Assembly: GCF_016863555.1 (NCBI RefSeq)
Contig: NZ_BOPC01000028.1
Span: 1-64,000 of the forward strand
Direction: 5' to 3'
Source of the DNA: Micromonospora qiuiae
Lineage (GTDB): Bacteria > Actinomycetota > Actinomycetes > Mycobacteriales > Micromonosporaceae
DNA: 64,000 nt
Shown here: piece by piece, positions 27,997 through 34,696 of the stretch
Layout: each line of letters begins with the position of its first letter
Position numbering within the stretch: the stretch's first letter is position 1
Position numbers and translations under genes: made by a program
The notes under the pieces: model-generated
Told to the model about the DNA's origin: nothing
Database searches by the model: none
Seen by the model: the letters and a program-made list of their open reading frames with translations, nothing else

Positions 27997-28342
27997 ACTG
28001 CTGGGCCGCACCGCGTACGACGAGCGGGGACGACGGCTGGGTCGGGTGGTGGACCTGGTGGTCCGCGGTACGCCCGACGGACCGCTGCACCTGACCGACC
28101 TGGTCGTCACCCGACACTGGTACGGCCGGTTGAGCGGGCGGCTGATCGGCCCGGAGCGGCACCCCTCCGGCCCGTGGGCACTACGCGCCGCGGCCCGGCT
28201 GCTCGGCCGCAGCACCATCCAGGTGCCGATGCACCGGATCCGGCTCGATCCGCCGCTGCCCGAGCGCCCCGAGCCGCCGCCCAATCCGCCCAGGTCCGAC
28301 TCGCCGACCGACCCGCCCAGGTCCGACTTCCCGCCGGCGTAG
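27983..28342 (+). CDS. second PRC-barrel domain protein
   Basis: 119 aa. GELLGRTAYDERGRRLGRVVDLVV (here given as GRTAYDERGRRLGRVVD) is a PRC-barrel beta-hairpin; the rest resembles the first protein. The C-terminal 25 residues are proline-rich and contain a short internal repeat PPRSD, encoded by two copies of a 15-bp direct repeat (about 28287-28328). It is coupled to the previous gene by a 14-bp overlap and ends 47 bp before the convergent GNAT gene. Confidence 0.65.
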   Translation: MRAGELLGRTAYDERGRRLGRVVDLVVRGTPDGPLHLTDLVVTRHWYGRLSGRLIGPERHPSGPWALRAAARLLGRSTIQVPMHRIRLDPPLPERPEPPPNPPRSDSPTDPPRSDFPPA

Positions 28343-28389
28343 CGGTGCCTATGCCCACTCGCCGCGGCGGTGAATCCTCTCCGGATCGG

Positions 28390-28869
28390 TCAGTGCGGCA
28401 GTTCGAGAAGATACTCGTCGATCTCGTGGCCGCGACCCGGGGCGTACGCCCGGTCGGTGCCACGCACCACGAACCCGCACCTGTGCAGCACCGCCAACGA
28501 GGCGGCGTTGTCGACCGCCGTCCGCGCGTACAACGGCCGACGGGTCACCTCGCGCAGCAGGGCGGCCAGCGAACGGCTGGCGTACCCACGGCCCCACCGG
28601 GACCGGTCGATCCAGTAGCTGACCTCGGTCCGACCGGCTGCGGGAAACGCCAGCACGTGCCCGACCACCTCGCCGTCCACGGTCACGGTGCGAGCCACGA
28701 TCTGCGGATCGGTCAGGATGCGCGCCCAGTGCGCGGCGAACGCCCGCCGGTCGGTCGGGTCCGGCGCGCCGAAGGCGGCCATCCGGTTGGCCACCGGGTC
28801 GAGCTGATGAGCGAAGAACTCCGGCAGGTCGTCCTCGCCGACCGGGCGCAGCCGGAGGTCGTCGGTCAC
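28390..28869 (-). CDS. GNAT-family N-acetyltransferase
   Basis: 159 aa, single GNAT domain. RSRWGRGYASRSLAALL (about residues 88-104) is the pyrophosphate-binding loop (Q/RxxGxG/A) for acetyl-CoA, and VDNAASLAVLHRCGFV is the C-terminal motif of RimJ/RimL-like enzymes. The acceptor is unknown. GTG 28869 is preceded by TATGGT (28881-28876) only 6 nt away, so the transcript is likely leaderless. A DosR-like site overlaps the expected -35 area. Confidence 0.82.
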   Translation of the reverse strand: MTDDLRLRPVGEDDLPEFFAHQLDPVANRMAAFGAPDPTDRRAFAAHWARILTDPQIVARTVTVDGEVVGHVLAFPAAGRTEVSYWIDRSRWGRGYASRSLAALLREVTRRPLYARTAVDNAASLAVLHRCGFVVRGTDRAYAPGRGHEIDEYLLELPH

Positions 28870-28894
28870 CGCCCGACCATACGTGTCCGCCGGT

Positions 28895-28909
28895 GGGGAC
28901 CAGTGGCCC
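28895..28909. promoter_or_regulatory. DosR/DevR-like box
   Basis: GGGGACCAGTGGCCC resembles the hypoxia-type regulator site GGGAC(C/T)-N-GGCCC upstream of actinobacterial universal stress genes. It lies 26 bp upstream of the GNAT start, overlapping its -35 region, and about 200 bp upstream of the first universal stress gene on the other strand. Only one site was found and no regulator gene is in the window. Confidence 0.35.
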
Positions 28910-29102
28910 GTCCCGAATCGGCTTTCGGCCGTCGCCTCTTCAGTGCGCTCCAGCGAGCACGCGATCGGTAGTCCTACCTTGCGGTGGGCGCCCTGCCGGG
29001 GCTGCTCCTAGGGTTGACCAGGCGGTTCACAGACCGGAAACGGCGGTGCGCGTCCGTGGCACCGCCCGGTGGTACAGGCTGACAGCGGACGAGGAGGATG
29101 CG

Positions 29103-29990
29103 ATGACCAGCGACACGGCTGCCCCTGTCGTGGTGGGTGTGGACGGTTCCGAGATCGCCCTGCAGGCCGTACGGGCCGCCGCACGCGAGGCCGCCAACCG
29201 GCACCGCCCGCTGCGGATCGTGCACGCGTTCATCTGGCCGTTGATGCGGGTGCCGTTGGGCCCGGCGCCCGGGGCGCCCGCCGGTGCTGGCCTGCGCAAC
29301 CAGGCGCAGCGGTACGTCGACGAGGCGGTGGCCGAGGCGGGCGAGGCGACGCCGGAGGTGGCCGTCGAGGGGGCGGTGGTCGAGGGCGCGGCCAGCGGCG
29401 TCCTGCTCGCGGAGTCCCGCGCCGCCGCGCTGGTCGTGCTCGGCAGCCGGGGCCTGGGCGGATTCGCCGGCCTCCTGCTCGGCTCGGCGGCCGTGCAGGT
29501 CAGCGCCCACGCCGACTGCCCGGTTCTGGTGGTACGCGGTGAGCCGCCGACGAACGGTCCGGTGGTGGTCGGTGTCGACGGCTCGGAACTGTCCCGACAG
29601 GCGGTCGGTTTCGCGTTCGAGGAGGCGGCCCGGCGTGACACGGAGCTGATCGCGGTGCACGCCTGGCTCTATCCGACCCCGGCCGGCCCCGGCGACATCC
29701 TGCCGCTGGTCTACGACCTGGACGCCTTCCAGGAACAGGAGGAGCGCGTCCTCGCCGAATCCGTGGCCGAGTGGTCCGGGCGCTATCCGGAGGTGACCGT
29801 GCAGCAACGGCTGGTCCGCGGCTCGCCGGGCCGGGCGTTGGTCGAGCAGTCCCGCACCGCGCAGCTGGTGGTGGTCGGTGCGCGCGGGCGGGGACCGCTG
29901 GGCGGGCTGCTGCTCGGCTCAGTCAGCCACGCGGTGCTGCACCACGCCGAGTCACCGGTGGCGATCGTCCGGAAGCCGCGTACGGTCTGA
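29103..29990 (+). CDS. tandem universal stress protein
   Basis: 295 aa, two Usp domains (about 5-145 and 155-292). Both carry an ATP-binding motif of the type G-x2-G-x9-G-S: GSRGLGGFAGLLLGS and GARGRGPLGGLLLGS. The N-terminus PVVVGVDGSE is repeated at PVVVGVDGSEL. Two-domain Usps of actinobacteria bind ATP and are induced by hypoxia or stasis. ATG 29103 has GAGGAGG upstream. Followed after 34 bp by a second protein of the same family. Confidence 0.92.
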   Translation: MTSDTAAPVVVGVDGSEIALQAVRAAAREAANRHRPLRIVHAFIWPLMRVPLGPAPGAPAGAGLRNQAQRYVDEAVAEAGEATPEVAVEGAVVEGAASGVLLAESRAAALVVLGSRGLGGFAGLLLGSAAVQVSAHADCPVLVVRGEPPTNGPVVVGVDGSELSRQAVGFAFEEAARRDTELIAVHAWLYPTPAGPGDILPLVYDLDAFQEQEERVLAESVAEWSGRYPEVTVQQRLVRGSPGRALVEQSRTAQLVVVGARGRGPLGGLLLGSVSHAVLHHAESPVAIVRKPRTV

Positions 29991-30024
29991 GGCAACGTGT
30001 GAGACGGATCTCTGGGAGAGGCCG

Positions 30025-30870
30025 ATGAACCGACCCGTCGTGGTGGGAGTGGACGGATCACCACCGAGCCTGGTCGCCGCCGAACACGCCGCGCAGGCGG
30101 CGGTGTGGCGGTCCCGCCCGCTGCACCTGGTGCACGGCTATCTGCATCCGCTCGGCTACGGGGTGCCGATCAATCCGTACGACGTGGGGTTGCCGGCGCC
30201 CTCGGAGGACGGCCGCAAGATGCTCGAACAGACCGCCGCCGAGCTGGTCGACCGGTGGCCGGGGCTGAGCGTCGAGGTGCGGCAGGTGGCCGGTGGACCG
30301 GGCGCCACCCTGGTCGAGGAGTCCCGGCGGGCGGAGCTGGTCGTGGTGGGCAGCCGGGGCCTGGGCGGTTTCGCCGGCCTGCTGCTCGGCTCGGTCGGCA
30401 CCCAGGTGGCCGCACACGCCCACTGCCCGGTGCTGGTGATCCGGCCGCCCGACGGCCCGATCCCCACCGAGGGGCCGGTCCTGGTCGCAGTGGACGGATC
30501 GGAACCGGCGGAACTCGCCGTCGGGTACGGCGCGGACGAGGCCACCCGGCGCGGCACCGAGCTGCTGCTGATGCACGTCACCGACGAGCGCAACACCGAC
30601 GAGCGCAGCGCGGGCGGGGCATTGCTGGCCACGGCGGCTGCCGCCGCCCGCGGCAGCCACCCGAACCTGACCGTGACCGAACGCCTGGTCACTGCGGCAA
30701 AACCCGACCAGGCGCTGATCGAGGCGTCCGGACAGGCCGCGCTGCTGGTGGCCGGTTCCCGTGGCCGGGGCGGCTTCACCGGCCTGCTGCTCGGCTCGGT
30801 CAGTCAGGCGCTGGTGCAGCACGCCCGCTGTCCGGTGCTCGTCGCCCACCCGCACGGGCACGCGGCCTGA
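30025..30870 (+). CDS. tandem universal stress protein
   Basis: 281 aa, two Usp domains. Nucleotide loops GSRGLGGFAGLLLGS and GSRGRGGFTGLLLGS are intact, so ATP binding is expected. It follows the preceding Usp gene after 34 bp with RBS GGGAGAGG before ATG 30025, so both form one operon. The two proteins share the fold but differ enough to be an old duplication. The gene ends 18 bp before the convergent FMN reductase gene. Confidence 0.92.
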   Translation: MNRPVVVGVDGSPPSLVAAEHAAQAAVWRSRPLHLVHGYLHPLGYGVPINPYDVGLPAPSEDGRKMLEQTAAELVDRWPGLSVEVRQVAGGPGATLVEESRRAELVVVGSRGLGGFAGLLLGSVGTQVAAHAHCPVLVIRPPDGPIPTEGPVLVAVDGSEPAELAVGYGADEATRRGTELLLMHVTDERNTDERSAGGALLATAAAAARGSHPNLTVTERLVTAAKPDQALIEASGQAALLVAGSRGRGGFTGLLLGSVSQALVQHARCPVLVAHPHGHAA

Positions 30871-30888
30871 TACGGCGGGGGTGCCGAA

Positions 30889-31512
30889 TCAGGTTTCCCC
30901 GCCCCGGAGCAGCTGCTCGAAGTCGGTGGTGAGGGCGAACGGATCGGCCGGCCCGCTGGATGCCGGTCGCCGGTGGATCTGCTCGGCCAGTTCCCGGCCG
31001 GCACGGCCGATCCGGGTCCGCAGCGCGCCCCCCACCGTGCCGCCGGACCAGTCCTCGGGCGCGGCGAAGACCGCCGTCGGCGCCACCACCGCCCGCAGAT
31101 AGGTGAACATCGGGCGGACGGCGTGCTCCAGGGCGAGGGAGTGGCGGGCGGTGCCGCCGGTCGCGGCGATCAGCACCGGCCGGCCGCCCAACGCCTCGGC
31201 GTCGACCAGGTCGAAGAACGACTTGAACAGCCCGCTGTACGAGGCGTTGAAGATCGGGGTGACGACGATCAGCCCGTCAGCGCCGGTGACCTGATCCAGC
31301 GCCTGCCGCAGCGGCTCCGACGGGAAACCGGTGAGCAGGTGGTTGACGATGTCGTGGGCGTGCTCGCGCAGCTCGACCGGGCGCAGCTCGACCGTGTCGC
31401 CGAGCCCGACCAGCTCGTCGCGGGTGGCCACGGCGAGTTGGTCGGCGAGCAGCCGGGTCGACGAGGGCTGACTGAGACCTGCCGAGACCACGGCGAGGGT
31501 GCGCAGGGTCAT
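30889..31512 (-). CDS. NADPH-dependent FMN reductase, CE1759-like
   Basis: 207 aa flavodoxin-like flavin reductase. TLAVVSAGLSQPSSTRLLAD is the FMN phosphate loop and VTPIFNASYSGLFKSFFD the substrate-side motif. It supplies reduced FMN. The ATG overlaps the stop of the luciferase-like gene (ATGA), matching the CE1758/CE1759 pairing of a luciferase-like monooxygenase and its reductase in actinobacteria. Confidence 0.87.
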   Translation of the reverse strand: MTLRTLAVVSAGLSQPSSTRLLADQLAVATRDELVGLGDTVELRPVELREHAHDIVNHLLTGFPSEPLRQALDQVTGADGLIVVTPIFNASYSGLFKSFFDLVDAEALGGRPVLIAATGGTARHSLALEHAVRPMFTYLRAVVAPTAVFAAPEDWSGGTVGGALRTRIGRAGRELAEQIHRRPASSGPADPFALTTDFEQLLRGGET

Positions 31513-32648
31513 CGGGCCGTCTCCGGCGCCCGACCGGTGACGTCGTCGACGGCGTGGACGGTGCTGTCCTTGCCACCACCGGCGGCGGCCCGCAGCGACG
31601 CGTGCGTCGGCGCCGGCGGCACGTGGGCCGGGCGCAGCGAGTCGAACTCCTTGCGCAGCACCGGCACGACCTCCTCGCCGAGGAGGTCGAGCTGCTCCAG
31701 CACGGTCTTCAGCGGCAGCCCGGCGTGGTCGATGAGGAACAGCTGGCGCTGGTAGTCGCCGACGTAGTCGCGGAAGCCGAGGGTCCGGTCGATGACCTGC
31801 TGCGGGCTGCCGACGGTCAGCGGGGTCTGCGCGGTGAATTCCTCCAGCGACGGGCCGTGCCCGTAGACCGGCGCGTTGTCGAAGTACGGACGGAACTCGC
31901 GTACCGCGTCCTGGGAGTTGCGCCGCATGAACACCTGCCCGCCGAGGCCGACGATGGCCTGGTCGGCGGAGCCGTGGCCGTAGTGCTCGAAGCGCTGCCG
32001 GTACAGGCCCACCATCCGGCGGGTGTGCTCGGCGGGCCAGAAGATGTGGTTGGCGAAGAAGCCGTCGCCGTAGTATGCGGCCTGCTCGGCGATCTCCGGG
32101 CTGCGGATCGAGCCGTGCCACACGAACGGCGGGACGCCGTCGAGCGGGCGCGGTGTCGAGGTGAACGACTGCAGCGGGGTGCGGAAGCGGCCCTTCCAGT
32201 CGACCACGTCCTCGCGCCAGAGCCGGCGCAGCAGGTCGTAGTTCTCGATGGCGAGCGGGATGCCGTTGCGGATGTCCTGGCCGAACCAGGGGTAGACCGG
32301 CCCGGTGTTGCCCCGACCCATCATCAGGTCGACCCGGCCGTCGGCCAGATGCTGCAGCATTGCGTAGTCCTCGGCGATCTTCACCGGGTCGTTCGTGGTG
32401 ATCAGCGTGGTCGCGGTGGACAGCAGCAGCCGCTCGGTACGGGCGGCGATCCAGCCCAGCATCGTGGTGGGCGAGGATGGCACGAACGGCGGGTTGTGGT
32501 GCTCGCCGGTGGCGAAGACATCGAGACCGACCTCCTCGGCCTTGAGCGCGATGGTCACCATCGCCTTGATCCGCTCGCCCTCGGTCGGCTCCCGACCGTT
32601 GGTCGGGTCGACCGTGACGTCGCCGACGGTGAAGACACCGAACTGCAT
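31509..32648 (-). CDS. LLM-class flavin-dependent oxidoreductase, CE1758-like
   Basis: 379 aa bacterial luciferase-like monooxygenase, TIM-barrel. Begins MQFGVFTVGDVT and contains FATGEHHNPPFVPS and DLMMGRGNTGPVYPWFG, typical of the family. It uses reduced flavin and oxygen to oxidise a substrate that is not known. The start ATG 32648 has AAGGAGG 5 nt upstream; the frame is open further to 32720 without a site. Operon with the FMN reductase, which should provide its FMNH2. Confidence 0.9.
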   Translation of the reverse strand: MQFGVFTVGDVTVDPTNGREPTEGERIKAMVTIALKAEEVGLDVFATGEHHNPPFVPSSPTTMLGWIAARTERLLLSTATTLITTNDPVKIAEDYAMLQHLADGRVDLMMGRGNTGPVYPWFGQDIRNGIPLAIENYDLLRRLWREDVVDWKGRFRTPLQSFTSTPRPLDGVPPFVWHGSIRSPEIAEQAAYYGDGFFANHIFWPAEHTRRMVGLYRQRFEHYGHGSADQAIVGLGGQVFMRRNSQDAVREFRPYFDNAPVYGHGPSLEEFTAQTPLTVGSPQQVIDRTLGFRDYVGDYQRQLFLIDHAGLPLKTVLEQLDLLGEEVVPVLRKEFDSLRPAHVPPAPTHASLRAAAGGGKDSTVHAVDDVTGRAPETAR

Positions 32649-32708
32649 GAGGCCCTCCTTGGGTGGCGGCCGGAACCTCGGCTGGCCCGGACGACCCGCA
32701 CAACATAC

Positions 32709-32720
32709 TTGACGAGTCAA
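32709..32720. promoter_or_regulatory. inverted-repeat operator candidate TTGACGAGTCAA
   Basis: Arms TTGAC and GTCAA are perfect around a 2-nt centre, 61 bp upstream of the monooxygenase start. On the minus strand it reads TTGACTCGTCAA, also a -35-like element. MarR/HxlR-type regulators bind similar sites; the regulator is not in the window. Confidence 0.35.
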
Positions 32721-32755
32721 CTATTCCGGTGCCGGCACCTGGAGTGATTCGTGCG

Positions 32756-32783
32756 GCGGGGCCGGGGGAGGACCCGGCCCCGC
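32756..32783 (-). terminator. perfect 11-bp hairpin after the PfpI gene
   Basis: GCGGGGCCGGG (32756-32766) and CCCGGCCCCGC (32773-32783) pair perfectly around 6 nt, 14 bp past the stop of the PfpI-like gene. Confidence 0.75.
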
Positions 32784-32796
32784 GCACCTCAACCGG

Positions 32797-33378
32797 TCAC
32801 ACGCTGGCCAACTGCCCCGCGTGGCGGCCCTCAACGAACTCCTCGACCAACTTGTCGCAGAACGCCGGCAGGTCGTCGGGCTTGCGGCTGGTCACCAGGC
32901 CGTTGTCGACCTGGACCGGCTGGTCGACCCAGTTCCCACCGGCGTTGCGGATGTCGGTCCGCAGGCTCGGGAACGAGGTGACGGTGCGGCCCTTGACCAT
33001 CCCGGTCTCCACCAACGACCACGGGCCGTGGCAGATCGCCGCCACCGGCTTCTCCTGCTGGAAGAACGCCGTGACGAACGCCATCGCGGTGGGGTTCATC
33101 CGGAGCCGGTCCGGATTGACCGTGCCGCCCGGCAGCACGAGGCCGTCGTACTCGCTCGCGTCGGCCTGGTCCACCGTGCGGTCCACCGGATACTTTCCGG
33201 CGGGGCTGATGTCGTGGTTCATGGCCTGGATCTCGCCCGGCTTGAGGGAGATCAGGTGGACCTCGGCACCCGCCTGTTCCGCGGCGGATCGCGACTTGCT
33301 GTACTCGATCTCCTCAACCCCGTCGGTGGCGAGGATCGCGACCCGCTTACCGGTCAGTGGTTGCTGGGTGTCAGCCAT
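32797..33378 (-). CDS. type 1 glutamine amidotransferase / DJ-1/PfpI protein
   Basis: 193 aa. Nucleophile elbow AAICHGPW with C116, the family's reactive cysteine, and a Glu near residue 23 in VEEIEYS. LPGGTVNPDRLR is the second conserved loop. PfpI/YhbO proteins act as proteases, chaperone-like or deglycase proteins, so the true role is uncertain. ATG 33378 follows GGGAAGGGAG. A strong hairpin ends it. The stretch 33379-33692 upstream (314 bp) holds no gene I can support. Confidence 0.88.
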   Translation of the reverse strand: MADTQQPLTGKRVAILATDGVEEIEYSKSRSAAEQAGAEVHLISLKPGEIQAMNHDISPAGKYPVDRTVDQADASEYDGLVLPGGTVNPDRLRMNPTAMAFVTAFFQQEKPVAAICHGPWSLVETGMVKGRTVTSFPSLRTDIRNAGGNWVDQPVQVDNGLVTSRKPDDLPAFCDKLVEEFVEGRHAGQLASV

Positions 33379-33692
33379 GATTCGGCTCCCTTCCCGGCAC
33401 CGCCCCTGTCTGCGGCGCACTGGCTCGGTGCAGTTCGCGTACCCGATGCCACTTCCGGCAAACCGTCGCACGTCGCCCGCCTGGTGAGAGACAATCCCGC
33501 GATCGGGCCTGTCGAGCCGACTCCGCACTGCCCCTTTGCGCCAGTCCGGGCTGCACGCTCGTCGCACGGCGCTGCTTGGCAGGGCACGCCCTGTCGAGCT
33601 GAGAGCGTCAACGAATCACGACCTTTCGCCGACGGATACGCATAACCCTCACGTGATGGCACCAACGGTTCAGCTCGACAGCGACAGCCACA

Positions 33693-34298
33693 TCAGCGCC
33701 GCCGCCGTGGAACGTGGCGGCGGTAGCTGCTGACCGTCGGGTCTCCGGTGATCCAGAACCGCCACGGCACGTCGTGGGCGGCGGCCACGCCGACGCGCGG
33801 GCCGGCGGAGACGGCAGCCGGCGCGACCGGGCGGGTGGGCGGAGTCAGCAGCAGCGGGCCGCTGCCGTCGAGCATCGACGTGCCGTTCGCCGTAGCGTCG
33901 ATGCCGAGCGCGACCACCAGCCGAGCGGGTCCGCGAGCCAGGTCCCGGTCGGGCACCTCGCCGCGGCGCTTGCGGGCGAGGTCCAGGCCGTCGACCACTT
34001 CACCGGCGCGCAGCAGGACCGCCGCCGCCTCCCCCTCGCCCCCGCAGACGAGATTGAGACACCAGTGCACACCGAAGACGAAGTAGGTGTAGGCGTGCCC
34101 CGGAGGCCCGAACATGACCTTCGTACGCGGGGTTGGCCCACGATGGGCGTGCGAGGCAGGATCTTCCCCGGTGCCGGCGTACGCCTCGACCTCGGTCAGC
34201 CGGATCCGGACGCCGTTGGCCGAGATCTCCCAGCCGAGCAGGGTACGGGCGGTTTCGGCGACATCGGCGGCGGGGGCACTGAGCCAGGGGTGATTCAC
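33693..34298 (-). CDS. DNA-3-methyladenine glycosylase (AAG/MPG type)
   Basis: 201 aa, the normal size of bacterial AAG proteins. Catalytic region ITEVEAYAG-like reads LTEVEAYAGTGEDPASHAHRG with the water-activating Glu, followed by KVMFGPPGHAYTYFVFG and GPARLVVALGI. It removes alkylated bases such as 3-methyladenine and hypoxanthine to start base excision repair. I chose GTG 34298 as start; the frame is open to 34373 but those codons would be outside the family's alignable part. No operon partner. Confidence 0.9.
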   Translation of the reverse strand: MNHPWLSAPAADVAETARTLLGWEISANGVRIRLTEVEAYAGTGEDPASHAHRGPTPRTKVMFGPPGHAYTYFVFGVHWCLNLVCGGEGEAAAVLLRAGEVVDGLDLARKRRGEVPDRDLARGPARLVVALGIDATANGTSMLDGSGPLLLTPPTRPVAPAAVSAGPRVGVAAAHDVPWRFWITGDPTVSSYRRHVPRRRR

Positions 34299-34665
34299 TC
34301 GTCCAGGTAACCCGGCCCGCGCGCGACCGGCAACCCACACCGTCCTTCCGTATGCCGGCTCGCGCCAGCGCATCTGCTTGATCCCAGGTGGTCCGGGATG
34401 TCATCGCGCCGATCGGCGCGTCGACAGGCGGCATTTCGAGGTATCTCCACGAACCTGTCCGAACCGTAGAATGAAGAAGCGATTTGCCAAGCTCAAGAGG
34501 ACCTTGATGGTTCGAACTTCCACTGCCGCGGTTCATCACCCGCCAGCGTGCGCGCCGCACGCCCAGCGAGGCCGTGACGGAAGCCAGCGGATCGGCCTGG
34601 TCGCATGGCCGGGGCTTCCGCCTGCCGCGCCAGTACAGCCCTAGGAGACCGCCCGGCGCCAGGGA
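34299..34665. other. intergenic region upstream of the iron-box gene
   Basis: Between the glycosylase start and the iron box. An ATG at 34471 with a preceding TAGAAT could start a 57-codon peptide (MKKRFAKLKRTLM...), but nothing supports it. No tRNA or other RNA was recognised. Confidence 0.3.
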
Positions 34666-34684
34666 TTAGGGCAGGCTTACCTTA
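34666..34684 (+). promoter_or_regulatory. iron box (DtxR/IdeR/DmdR operator)
   Basis: TTAGGGCAGGCTTACCTTA matches the 19-bp consensus TTAGGTTAGGCTAACCTAA at 15 positions. It ends overlapping a TAGAGT -10 (34683-34688), 8 nt before the GTG of the downstream gene, which would be leaderless. Iron-loaded repressor binding here would block the -10, so the gene should be derepressed on iron starvation. Confidence 0.75.
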
Positions 34685-34696
34685 GAGTGTCCCTTC

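Noticed and set aside
33379..33692. Minus-strand open frame of about 100 codons upstream of the PfpI gene
   Set aside because: No ribosome site, mixed codon use and no domain.
34471..34644. Short open frame MKKRFAKLKRTLM... upstream of the iron box
   Set aside because: Codon third positions and composition do not match genes here, no ribosome site, and no family recognised.
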